From Venturia oleaginea (taxonomy: Eukaryota > Ascomycota > Dothideomycetes > Venturiales > Venturiaceae), in the NCBI GenBank assembly GCA_013176395.1, contig JABMLP010000007.1, positions 1,426,001 through 1,490,000 of the forward strand: DNA of 64,000 nt. The letters are read 5' to 3'. Of this stretch, positions 12,166-22,822 are shown in pieces. A program made the translations under genes and the position numbers. Position 1 is the stretch's first letter. The number at the start of each line of letters is the position of its first letter. The notes under the pieces were generated by a model that was given only the letters and a program-made list of their open reading frames with translations, made no database searches and had not been told where the DNA came from.

Positions 12166-12920
12166 TGGTAGCTGCCGTATTGTATGGCGCCGATCGTGCT
12201 ATAGACCTGCCGTCTTATAGTCGGAGCCTACCTGCTGCTAGTCGCTCTCCCTACTTGCTATATCGCGCTCCTACTCTTGCCAATGCCATAACTGGGACGC
12301 AACAGTCTGGGGAGAGGCTCAAGGCTACGTCTGCTGGCTTGTAGGGAGGGGATTTGCCGCCAATAAGCTCCTTCTATACGTCCTTACTGCTTACTGTGTT
12401 GCGCACCTACTCTTGCCAATGCCATAACTGGGACGCAACAGTTTGGGGAGAGGCTCAAGGCTCTGAACATCAGCTTGCAGCAGGACGGTTTGCGGAGACG
12501 ATAGTAGATGAGGTTCTCTAGCAGCTGCCGTATCGTGTCGCACCGATTGTGTTGTAGACCTGTCGTCTTATAGTCGGAGCCTATCTGCTGCTAGTCGCTC
12601 TCCCTGCTTGCTATATCGCGCACCTACTCTTGCCAATGCCATAACTGGGACGCAACAGTCTGGGGAGAGGCTCAAGGCTACGTCTGCTAGCTTACAGGGA
12701 GGGGATTTGCCGCCAATAGGCTCCTTCTATGCGTCCTTACTACTTACTGTGTCGCGCACCTACTCTTGCCAATGCCATAACTGGGAGGCAACAGTTTGGG
12801 GAGAGGCTCAAGGCTTTGGGCAACAGCTTGTAGCAGGACGGTTTGCCAAGACGTTGGGAGAGGTTGTCTAGTCGTTGCAGTGGTGTGTGGTGCCGATTGT
12901 TGCGCACCGGGCGTCTGGTG
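12166..12920. repeat. nested tandem repeat, about 353-bp unit containing two 136-bp-spaced sub-repeats
   Basis: A conserved core of about 60 bp (beginning CCTACTCTTGCCAATGCC) starts at 12270, 12406, 12623 and 12759. The spacing is 136 bp within each pair and 353 bp between pairs. The flanking segment around GTCTTATAGTCGGAGCC also recurs 353 bp apart (about 12211 and 12564), and a third, degenerate unit start lies near 12871. Many differences between copies are C/T or G/A transitions, as expected of repeat-induced point mutation. No intact reading frame spans the unit. Confidence 0.8.
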
Positions 12921-13804
12921 TTTGAGTTGTGTTGAAGGTATTGCCGTTCTAGCAGTGACTCGTCGACTCGGAGCGTTGCAGTGTCATCTGGGGTGATGGA
13001 CTAGCCGGGAGATAGTGACTAGATGGTTGCTGTTGTCTTTGGTGGACGCATCGTTCGTGTAGCTTGCTCATGTATTCGTCTGCTTGCTCTGCCGTGGCCG
13101 CGACGGCGACTCTAGAGATATCTCATCGACGCTGAGGGACGCGCGATGGCCTCTAGAGGCCGGAGCGGCCACTGGCAGAGGTGTTTTGATGATCTTTAGA
13201 TGATACTTCTGTAAATTCCAAAAATTGAGTTCTCGCTGTGTGTGCTGTTTTTGGCTTGTTCCCATAAGCGGTTGAAGTTCTCCAGACAGTCTTCTTCACG
13301 CTTCCACCTGACTGAAATCCCGTGCCTTGGTGGGAATCGACGCTTGGGCCACGGCTACGCTCTGACCCTTGATTCATCTCAACGCCAATCACAACCTCGG
13401 CCATTGCCATCAAACCGCCATCAAACCGCCATCAAGAACTTGTGCATAGTGGTGTCAGTCGTCCATCTGCAATTTTTATTTTTCTTGACGAATCCTTGCG
13501 CAAGTCGAGTGCACCCACCCATTTTCCCATACTGTTTTGATCCTACCACTTTACCGGAAACTTCGGACACAAATCACGGGTGAAGCACCGTCACTCCGCG
13601 TACAATGCCATACTATATGTTGTATTTGTCCGCTTCAGCCCATTTTGGGCTATTCAAAAAGTGATCTACAGTTGATTGTTCAGTGCGGGCAGTTATGAGA
13701 CCCTGTTCAACGTCCGCCTCATTCTTTGGAAGCTTCCTTTTTCTCTTTGCGATGCCGGTCGAGTTCCCTCGAGTTCTGTCTTTACTGAAATCTTAAAAAG
13801 GGAA
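12921..13804. other. intergenic, upstream region of the GH92 gene
   Basis: Contains a perfect 14-bp palindrome at 13148-13161 (GGCCTCTAGAGGCC) flanked by further GGCC-rich sequence. No supported gene. The end of the stretch is the probable promoter and 5' UTR of the next gene. Confidence 0.45.
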
Positions 13805-16642
13805 ATGTCTCGTCTCCGGCTACTGGGTTGGTGCTCGATATATTGGCTTTCAATAGCCCGAACACAACAGACGTCCGGGAATGCATCAGCTCCATCATCA
13901 CAGAATCAGACTGTTGGCGGATTCCAATATGTAGATCCTCTCATTGGGACTGCGGCTGGCGGTATGCTTCAGAGCTTCGACATGGGAACTGTGCTAAGCT
14001 TAGACAGGACATGTTTTTGCTGGAGCGACGTTGCCAATTGGAATGGTCAAAGCTGTTGCAGATGTGAACAACGAGAATCAAGGAGGATTCTCCACTGAGG
14101 GCAGTAGTGTTATTGGTTTCTCGCATATGCATGATTCAGGTTGGGTTCTCGTACATACCTACATGCGATGATGCTAATTGAGGATAGGAACTGGCGGAGT
14201 AAGCTTCTTCTCTTTATGTCTCAATATCAGATCTCTTCTACGATAACCGGATCATACCATTGCCTTCAAGAATGCCAGCAGGCGTCGCAGTGCGAGGACT
14301 AAGCGCTTAGTGTGCATGCATTTTTGTACACCATCATGAGATTGACCAGCTAACCTTGGAGAACATGGACAGAATTTTGTGGCGCGGAGAACTTGCAAGA
14401 ACTTCCAGAGTCAATCCTTCTAACCTGAGATTCTAGTCTCCATCAATGGGAAATTTCCCGATATTTCCGCAAGCTACCTGCCCAGACGACGATGTCAACA
14501 AATGTGGTCTCAAAATCGGCGATCGACAGACCGCAATTGTCGACGGCTCTGTCAAAGCCACACCTGGATACTTCTCCATCCAGCTTGTGACGGGAATCAA
14601 GGCCGAAATGACAGTGTCGAACCACACAGCTCTATACAAATTCACGTTTCCGACTGTGCCAAAGGCCCCTTTGACTGGTCCTCTGAGCCCGCTCATACAC
14701 GTAGATCTCTCGGATCTTCCCGATGGGAGAAAGAAAGGATCTGCTCAGGTTGATCCTAAGACAGGAAGAATGACCGGAAACGGCACATTTGGCCCATCCT
14801 TTGGCATTGGAGAGTATGAGCCGCATTTTTGTATCGACTTTTCTGACACGTCGATCATCAGAGACACTGGGGTTTGGAAAAACACAAGAGCTGGAAATAG
14901 CTCAAAAATTATCTTCATCGTCCCGGATGGCGTTAATGGGAACCAGTCTCCAATCTTACGTGGCGGTGCATACACACGGTTCAAAGCACCGCCTGGTGAC
15001 CAGATCACTGTTCGTGTGGGTATGAGCTTCATCAGCGTTGCCCAGGCGTGCAGAAATGCAGAGAAAGAAATTCCAGACTTCGATTTCAATAAAACCTTGG
15101 CTTATGCTGAGGCTGCGTGGAAAGAAAAGCTTAGTGTGGTGGAGATTGATTCCGGGGGAGCTGATCAAGGTCTGCTGAAGACTTTCTGGAGCGGCATCTA
15201 TCGCACCATGATCTCGCCGCAAGACTACACAGGGGAGAATCCTCTTTGGAAGAGCAAGGAGCCTTACTACGACTCTTATTATTGTATCTGGGATTCTTAT
15301 CGCAGCATTCACCAGCTTTTGACGTTGCTTGATCCTCAATCTCAGACATTGATGGTACGTAGCCTTATTGATATCTTCAGATTCGAGGGGAAACTACCGG
15401 ACTGTCGTATGTCTCTTTGTAAAGGGTTTACTCAAGGAGGATCGAATGCTGACACCTTGCTGGTGGATTCTTGGCAGAAAGGTATCGCTGATGACGTGGA
15501 TTGGGAGACAGGGTACAAAGCCTTGATTTCAGATGCCGAGGAAGAGCCTCTCAATTGGAGCGTTGAAGGCCGAGGCGGCTTGACTAGCTGGAAAGAAATC
15601 GGCTTTATACCAAAGGATGACTTTGATCCTTATGGTTCTGGGCCTTTCACGCGGAGCATATCGAGAACAGTGGAATACGCCTACAACGACTTCAATATTG
15701 CCACCATGGCCAAATTTACAGGACGAACTGCCGATTATGAAAAGTATATTGGTAGATCAAGTAACTGGAAGAAACTTTACAAAGCGGATCAGCAGTCTTT
15801 CCTTGGAAACGTGTCCACTGGGTTCACCGGTTTCTTGCAGCCCAAATACTACAATCAAACCTGGGCCGAGCAAGATCCATCATTTTGTTCGCCAGCAAAT
15901 AAAAATGAAGGATGCTACTTGAACCCAACAGGCTCGGAGACTTACGAGGGTTCACCCTGGCTCTATACCTTCTACGTCCCTGGTTTGTTCCTTCCCGTCC
16001 CGCTCACTGTGCAATACGCTGATAATAGGCCCAGGCGACATGGCAAACCTCATCACCACCCTTGGCGGCCCCAAATCCTTCGCTGCCCGCTTAGACTACT
16101 ACCACACCTCCAACATCGCCTACATAAGCGATGAACAAGCCTTCCTCCCCGTCTTCCAATACCACTACGCCGGCCGTCCTGGCCGCAGTTCCTACCGCGC
16201 CCACCAATACATCCCCGCCCAATTCTACGCTGCACCAACCGGGATTCCCGGTAACGACGATTCAGGCGCCATGGGCTCCTTCGCTGCCCTATCTATGATG
16301 GGGATCTTCCCAAATCCAGGACAGAATGTTTACTTCATTACGCCGCCATTCTTTAAAGAGATAAGTATCAAGAGTAGGGTCACGGGACGGAAAGCAGTCA
16401 TCAGGAATTTGAATTTCGACAAGGCGTATAAGAATATTTATGTGCAGAGTGCGACTTTGGATGGCAAGGTTTGGACGAAGAATTGGTTGAGCCATGATTT
16501 CTTTTTGAAAGGGGGTTTGCTTGAGTTGACGTTGGGGGCGAATGAGAGTTCTTGGGGGACGAGGGAGGAGGATCTGCCGCCGAGTTTGAGTACGAATGGG
16601 TTGGCGCCGAGGACGGTCATTCAAAAGGAATGGTATGTTTGA
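13805..16642 (+). CDS. secreted glycoside hydrolase family 92 (alpha-mannosidase type)
   Basis: Five exons: 13805-13961, 14008-14139, 14188-14198, 14437-15982 and 16035-16642, giving 817 aa with every junction in frame. The third exon is only 11 nt and supplies the GTGG of HDSGTGG. The N-terminus is a signal peptide (RLLGWCSIYWLSIA). Family landmarks in order are YVDPLIGT, GATLPIGMVKAVAD, GFSHMHDSGTGG, GNFPIFPQ, YDSYYCIWDSYRS, QGGSNADTLLVDSW, YTFYVPGDM and GIPGNDDSGAMGS near residue 687. GH92 enzymes are Ca-dependent inverting exo-mannosidases that trim alpha-linked mannose; the Asp pair in GNDD belongs to the catalytic region. The length of about 800 aa is normal. The last acceptor could be 16028 instead of 16034, which would add two residues. 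Intron 3 is unusually long (238 nt). Confidence 0.9.
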
Positions 16643-17673
16643 GTGGGAGGGCTGGATGAGGGGGCTGGGAAGGGTGTGATGCAGCTGCTAAGATACTTCT
16701 CACGCTTCAATAGATTCAACGCTGCTTAACCGGTCAGCATCGCCCCGATGATAACAGCACGCGAAGACTTACGGCCATATATTCTTAGTGGGATTGGTCC
16801 GATTTTTTACTAACAGAGGTATAAATACTGGTCGCATCGTTGGAGAACAAGAAATAATTCGAGTCATAAAAACGAAAGGTTGTATGCGGTTGCTTGTAAA
16901 CATTCCTGACATATTTGTTGTGAGAGGTGGTGAGTATCCACGGCTTCGGAGAACGAGTATTGAACAGAATGGTCACGATATTACCTTCATCACTCCTCGA
17001 TTACAACAATCATCATCAACCAATCTCCACTCTCTATCTGCTCCACGCTTTCTTTCACATTCACCTCAACATCTCCCTCGTCTTTCTCATCCAGAAAAAT
17101 TGCAAAACAATCAGCAAACGGCGCGTTTACCACAGCCAGCGCGTCAGGCATCTCGAGACTTCACCTCTTTCAAGATCTTTGTTTGAAACGAGAACCTCTC
17201 ACGAATTGTATGTCTTATAAAGAGACGTTCATCCTAGTATGGTAAACAGTAGATGATTCAACGACATTATCGCGTAGAAAGGAGATGACGAGTGTGGATG
17301 GGTTATTCTGGTTTTGTTTGTTTAATAATAAAAATCGGATTTTACGTGGTATGTAATGTTTTATTTATTTACAGAGGAAGCTATGGGTTGATTATTGGAT
17401 ATGGTAAATGATATATGGACGTGGGGGGGGGGGGCTGGTATGTCGCTATTTTTGTCTAAGGAAGGTATACCGGTACGTTAGGTATTCGTCATACTGAGAA
17501 AAGATAGGAGAGTGGTGATAATATCCACCACCTTTCAAAAGAAAATTCTTATCGGGATAGTCTTGTGAACGTTGGTTTTGTTTCTGTTCACATGCTTGGG
17601 GCTTCGCATACCTACATGATTTTTTTTATTACTATTAAAATTCTAGCAACCACCATCGCTGTTCTCTTCTACT
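16643..17673. other. AT-rich intergenic stretch
   Basis: 3' flank of the GH92 gene followed by AT-rich DNA with a G-run at about 17425. No supported gene. Confidence 0.45.
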
Positions 17674-18140
17674 TTAACTTCGGAGAACAATTTCATCGCG
17701 AAACAGACTCTTTAACATCTCAGCCGTCGTCCCGGGTCCCGCATAATAGCAATCACCCAAGTCCGCCGTCATGTTCCTTTCACGAAAGAATCCTTTTGGG
17801 TCCACGCAGTTTCGGATTACGCTCGATATTCTTCAATGGCGGTATAAATTCAGTCAACGGGTCCTCGGTGCATAGACCATCAACACGCCAATCGCCAACG
17901 CAAAACTGATGGAGCAGGATGGGTATGCGCTGTCCTCTATAGACACCATCGTCTACCATATCATACCATCGACGTTTCTCGCCTAAACTGCCATTTTTCC
18001 AACCGTCAAGTTTTGTCGAGGGATGATGCTTATCCTCACCAGCGACAAGAATTCGGAACAAGAAGACAGTTTGGATTTCCTTGGGTCCAATTCTGTTTTT
18101 GCGTTCGCGTGCGGTAGTGCGAGGAGCACTCCCGGTGAAT
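17674..18140 (-). pseudogene. decayed or frameshifted gene of unknown family
   Basis: On the minus strand a frame reads KEIQTVFLFRILVAGEDKHHP and then DGLCTEDPLTEFIPPLK, where it runs into a stop at about 17781. Before that, at about 17840, coding character continues in another phase with NCVDPKGFFRERN and LGDCYYAGPGTTAEM, down to TAA at 17674-17676. The phase change falls in AAG/AGA-rich sequence with no splice signals, so a small deletion is likelier than an intron. There is no start codon in frame at the 5' end. I do not recognise the family. Confidence 0.45.
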
Positions 18141-18566
18141 GACGGGCGACCATCATAAACTCAATCTTGGCACGTTTCGATCGTGGAGGAGACGAACCTC
18201 GCTGATCGGAGTATTTTATACAGAAGAATTGTATCGGACATGATCGGATACGCAAAGAGACATAGATGCGGGAGTAGATCTCGTGCTGATGAACGGCTAG
18301 GCACAGTTCCGGAGATGACGCTATCTTATAGAGTCCATTTCCTATAAAATGGTGTTAAGGAGCACAACTGTTTCTCAAATCAGGGCTCCCAGTTGATTCA
18401 AAACCCACGTTCTGCGCCCGGCAATATTCCAATGGGAGAGACTAATTGTGGCAAAGCGTGCCATGCAATGAGCGAGACTGTAACCGGATTCAAGCCGTGC
18501 CGTTTCGAGCTGCGTCTGTTGGCGAGGACAATCATTGTTGTTGATTTCCTTTGAGAACACTATTAC
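18141..18566. other. flank of the copia insertion, no gene seen
   Basis: No coding signal. The last five bases (ATTAC, 18562-18566) are the target-site duplication of the adjacent retrotransposon. Confidence 0.5.
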
Positions 18567-18757
18567 TGTCGTATCCTTGGCACCGACAGGGGCGGTGCAA
18601 TTTCTGCATCTCAAGGATACTTCAATGTTCGAAGAAGAACAAGAACAATCAAGAATACAAGAGACTTATCCATATATGTTTATTTCATTATCATTTCATT
18701 ATCGTTACATTATCATTTCATTACTATTTCATACACGTGTACAAAGCCGATCCAACA
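18567..18757 (+). repeat. 5' LTR of the copia element
   Basis: 191 bp, TGTC to CAACA. Near its start are nested inverted repeats: GTATCCTT (18571-18578) pairs with AAGGATAC (18613-18620), and GCACCG (18580-18585) pairs with CGGTGC (18593-18598). It has one more 22-bp ATTATC-type unit than the 3' LTR. Confidence 0.93.
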
Positions 18758-18934
18758 CTGATCAGTGGTTGCAAGGCGACCACAGATTAGCAAGAATCCA
18801 ATTTTCCGACAATTGTATGAAACTCCCGCACTGCAGGAGACTATTGTACAACCCACGAATCACGTATCGCACAACGGATACAATTCACTTAGATCTATTT
18901 GATCTAGAACAAATACGACATTGGAACCCGCACG

Positions 18935-21900
18935 ATGTCTCAACTACCAATCGGAGCATTCCAAGCGAGCAGTTCTACACCAGCAGGCCCGGCAGTCCCA
19001 AGGAAGTTCAAACCGAAAGGGAAAGAAATTGAGCTATTACAAGAGGAGAAGCCAGAAGAAGAACCAATACCTCTATTTACGGAGATCGCACAAGATACTG
19101 GAATACCAATCAATATCCTAAAGAAGCATCTCAATCTACACAATTGGTGGGCAGATATCAACCCAGAAACGGAACCAGAGGAGGCAAACTTGACAACTTA
19201 CCTTGTACGAAACTATATCGACGTAAAGCGGGCAGGAATTACAAAGAGGAATCTACTCGGAGAGCTGCGCGATGTTTTCTACGGATGGACAAATTATCAG
19301 TTTGGACAGATTAACAAACGTTTCATACGAATGTTGATTCAACTCTGTCAAGACAGGCAAATTACAATCCGAGATGAGCCCGGCTGTACGGCTGCAAACC
19401 AGATGATGTATGTACTTGGGGACTCCATTCCACCAACACCCCGTATTGAGGAGAGTTTGGTGGAACAGCAGAGCCCAACTACAGACGAATCTGTTAGGCT
19501 ACGGCTACCGACAATAGAACATCCAGTTCGCGCAAAGCAGGAGTTGGTAGGAGAAACCCTATCAGGACTCTCCGTTCGACAGAAAGGAACTCTCTCTCCA
19601 GTGGTGGAAATGCCGAGATTTCAACCCCAGATTGAGGAGAGAACTCAATCCCAGAGACCTGAGAACGCAGTACGGCAACCTCAACACCAAACCCAACGTC
19701 CTCAATCCTCTTGGCCTACTGGCATACAACAGAAGAATTGGGAAAGAGGCCGTACGAAGGAACTACCTCAATTTCAACTACCGAAGCAACAGCAGCAGCA
19801 GCCTCCCCAAGGTTGGTTTGTACAACCACAAGGAGGAGGAACCAGTGGAGGAGAAGGAAATGGCGGAGGGGGACTATCAGGCCTACCATTAGGTTCTGGT
19901 AGCTTTGCACAAGGTCCCCCAGACCCATTAGGAGGAGGATACAATTCTCAAGGCGGAGGATATTCAGGTGGAGGGGATGGAGGCTCGTACGGAGGACCAG
20001 GAGCACTACCAACAGGATTACCAGCAGGACCGCCAAGACCACCAGGACCGGATCCATACGAACTTCCCCCTACAAGATGGATCCCAAATGCCTTTATCGA
20101 CCCTCGTGCGATCGCTGCTTTCTCAAAAATATGGAAAAAGGAGAGATGCTACACCGGTGAGCCGTACGACATTCTACAGGAGAAGGTGAAGCTGTTTATC
20201 ACTCTCTGCAGGCGACTCCAGATCTATGAGAACCAGTACCATGCTGTCTTCCCCGACATTCTTACCGGACGTGCAGAGACATTTTACCTTGACCATATTG
20301 GACCAGATATGAGATGGGACCAGATCTATCGTGCGATGTATAACAAATTCAATACCAGTCAAAATCACGCAATCTACTACGCAGATTGGACAACAACCTC
20401 GTTCGCACGAACAAGATCTGAGAACCCTGATAAGCCACTTCCCGAAGTGCTCCAGATTATGCTAGATAAGCTCCAACTTGTCCAACGCGCAATGGGAGAA
20501 CCGTACAAAGGCGAGATACACCTCAGTACAGCTGTTACCAAGGCATGCAAAGGCGTACGAGAGCTGGAATCCGCATTCCTACGCCCAAGCACATCGTGCG
20601 AGAACTTGTTTGCAGAGCTCCGGTCCGCCCTTCAACTCTATATAGATCGGAAATCTACAAAGCAATTCTTTACAAGAGAAGGGCAACCCCAGCTACCACG
20701 GCCCTCGCACGAAGCAGATCAATTCTTCAATGACAGGAGATTCCGAGATAATAGTAAGCGAGGAACACCTACTCCGTCGTACAACAGAGGCCAGCAACAA
20801 TGGCAGCCAAGAATAGATCCCCCGCATGAGGCGAATTCGGGACAGCAATCTTATCAACAACCATGGCAGAGATCCAAGAAACCATGGCAACCTAAGCCAT
20901 TTGCTCGCACGGGAGGGAAAGGTTGCTGGATCTGCAACAAACCAGAATGCCGTTCCTGGAAACATACACCTGAGGAGCAAGCTCGCACGAAGAAGCAGTT
21001 CTTTACGGCAGTAGATGAAGCTGACATGGAACTCCCAAATGACGAGGAAATCCGACAATTCATAGTCTCGTACGAAGGTACCTATGAACAGTTCCTAGCT
21101 TCCCAGGACGAGGAAGAAGACAAGGGACAACAAGTGGTTTCCTACCTAACCACCGCTGCATTCTACCACCGTACAACAGGAGAGGATATCTACGGCCAGG
21201 GAGAACCGTCAGTACGTGCGGAACAGTTTATCCTTGAAAGCAAATATGCCAAAGCATACCAAGGTGAACTTTGGGACACAGGCGCCGCACGAGTCTCTAC
21301 AGTTGGGAAATGTCAGGTTGAAGCATACCTCCGAGAGTTCCCTCGTACGAAGATTGATTGGACACCTGGTAGTGCCCATATCTCGTTTGGAAGTGGACCA
21401 CCTACTGCGGCAATTGGTACGATAGAAATGGAGAACCCTCTTGGCAAGATCACCTACCACATCTTGGAGACAGACACTCCATTCCTCTTCTGCTTGGACG
21501 AAGGAGACAGGCTGAAAGCCTACTTCAACAATGTTAACAACACTATCGTACGAAAAGATGGATCTACAATCCCAGTCGTGCGAAAATGGGGACATCCTTT
21601 CTTCAATCTCAGCCAAAGAGAAGCCACATCATTCCTAACTGAGACTGAACTTAGGAGAGTCCACAAGAGATTTGGCCACCCTCGTACAGAACGCCTACAC
21701 ACTCTCCTCAAGCAAGCTGGCTATACGAATGTTGAAGAGTCCGTGCTAGAACAGATCCGGAAGGTGTGCCATCAATGTCAATCGCACGACCAGGCCCCAA
21801 GAAGATTCAAGTTCTCCATCCAGGATAACTGCGAGTTCAACTACGAAATTATTATCGATGTAATGTACCTCGATGGTAAGCCAGTTCTCCATGTGATTGA

Positions 21901-22822
21901 TGCAGCTACGTCTTTCCAGGCAGCTACCTTCCTGAAATCGATGTCTGCACGAGACACCTGGGATGCTCTCTGCAAATGCTGGATCTATGTCTACCAAGGA
22001 CCCCCAGACAACATTATACACGATCCAGGAACCAACTTTGCGTCCGAAGAATTCAGGAACTTCGCACGAATTGTTGGAACCTCGTGCGAAGAAATGCCTG
22101 TTGAAGCCCATCATACTATAGGGAAGATTGAGAGACAACATGGACCGCTAAGGAGGGCGTACAACATCCTTTTAGAGGAGATTGGCCATCGTACGGACAA
22201 AGAAATAATCCTCCAGATGGCAATCAAAGCTCTCAATGATACAGCAGGACCGAATGGCATTGTTCCAACACTTCTTGTATTTGGAGCATACCCCAGAATC
22301 AACCAGGACTCACCACCATCTCAAGACATTGTCGCACGAGCTGAAGCAGTTCAAAAGGCTATGAAGGAGATCAGAAGTATTCGCGCAAAGGTTGAAGTTA
22401 ACCGCGCAATCAATGCACGCAATGGACCAATGCTTCACCATATCCTCACCCTTCCATTGAGAAGTAAGGTAATGGTTTGGAGAGAGAAGAAAGGCTGGCG
22501 AGGCCCATACAAGATCGACGCCTTTGAAGGTAACAACGTGATACTTGCCCTTCCAAATGGACCAACGCAATTTCGTGCGACCCAAGTCAAGCCTTACTTT
22601 GAGGACATACTGGAAACACCTCCAGAGCCATCGTACGATAGCCCTAACGAGCTAGACTCACCACCAGGAAGCCCTCAACACCAAGAAGAAGCCCGTACAA
22701 ATTCAATCCAAACCCAGCGCAGGAGCGGGAGATCAAACCAAGGCCAACTCCCTGGGTACCTGGAGGAAAGCATTGTCTACCTTTCTAAGAAGGAACAGGA
22801 TGACCTTGCGCTTGCCGTATAA
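18935..22822 (+). CDS. copia Gag-protease-integrase polyprotein (1295 aa, ends at UAA)
   Basis: Starts at ATG 18935. The first 380 residues are Gln/Pro/Gly-rich Gag sequence. A CCCH-type knuckle variant lies near residue 665 (CWICNKPECRSWKH, C-x2-C-x4-C-x4-H). The aspartic protease motif is LWDTGAARVSTVG near residue 780. The integrase zinc-binding region has HKRFGH and later CHQC. The integrase core shows VMYLDGKPVLHVID, IHDPGTNF and IGKIERQHGP, supplying the D, D and E. The frame stops at TAA 22820-22822, followed directly by CTA. The downstream frame is the same phase and stays open through reverse transcriptase, so this is the upstream part of a normal copia polyprotein interrupted by one stop codon. 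Confidence 0.93.
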   Translation: MSQLPIGAFQASSSTPAGPAVPRKFKPKGKEIELLQEEKPEEEPIPLFTEIAQDTGIPINILKKHLNLHNWWADINPETEPEEANLTTYLVRNYIDVKRAGITKRNLLGELRDVFYGWTNYQFGQINKRFIRMLIQLCQDRQITIRDEPGCTAANQMMYVLGDSIPPTPRIEESLVEQQSPTTDESVRLRLPTIEHPVRAKQELVGETLSGLSVRQKGTLSPVVEMPRFQPQIEERTQSQRPENAVRQPQHQTQRPQSSWPTGIQQKNWERGRTKELPQFQLPKQQQQQPPQGWFVQPQGGGTSGGEGNGGGGLSGLPLGSGSFAQGPPDPLGGGYNSQGGGYSGGGDGGSYGGPGALPTGLPAGPPRPPGPDPYELPPTRWIPNAFIDPRAIAAFSKIWKKERCYTGEPYDILQEKVKLFITLCRRLQIYENQYHAVFPDILTGRAETFYLDHIGPDMRWDQIYRAMYNKFNTSQNHAIYYADWTTTSFARTRSENPDKPLPEVLQIMLDKLQLVQRAMGEPYKGEIHLSTAVTKACKGVRELESAFLRPSTSCENLFAELRSALQLYIDRKSTKQFFTREGQPQLPRPSHEADQFFNDRRFRDNSKRGTPTPSYNRGQQQWQPRIDPPHEANSGQQSYQQPWQRSKKPWQPKPFARTGGKGCWICNKPECRSWKHTPEEQARTKKQFFTAVDEADMELPNDEEIRQFIVSYEGTYEQFLASQDEEEDKGQQVVSYLTTAAFYHRTTGEDIYGQGEPSVRAEQFILESKYAKAYQGELWDTGAARVSTVGKCQVEAYLREFPRTKIDWTPGSAHISFGSGPPTAAIGTIEMENPLGKITYHILETDTPFLFCLDEGDRLKAYFNNVNNTIVRKDGSTIPVVRKWGHPFFNLSQREATSFLTETELRRVHKRFGHPRTERLHTLLKQAGYTNVEESVLEQIRKVCHQCQSHDQAPRRFKFSIQDNCEFNYEIIIDVMYLDGKPVLHVIDAATSFQAATFLKSMSARDTWDALCKCWIYVYQGPPDNIIHDPGTNFASEEFRNFARIVGTSCEEMPVEAHHTIGKIERQHGPLRRAYNILLEEIGHRTDKEIILQMAIKALNDTAGPNGIVPTLLVFGAYPRINQDSPPSQDIVARAEAVQKAMKEIRSIRAKVEVNRAINARNGPMLHHILTLPLRSKVMVWREKKGWRGPYKIDAFEGNNVILALPNGPTQFRATQVKPYFEDILETPPEPSYDSPNELDSPPGSPQHQEEARTNSIQTQRRSGRSNQGQLPGYLEESIVYLSKKEQDDLALAV

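Noticed and set aside
13148..13161. GGCCTCTAGAGGCC palindrome as a regulatory site
   Set aside because: A single perfect palindrome without a second copy or known factor; kept only as a note in the intergenic entry.
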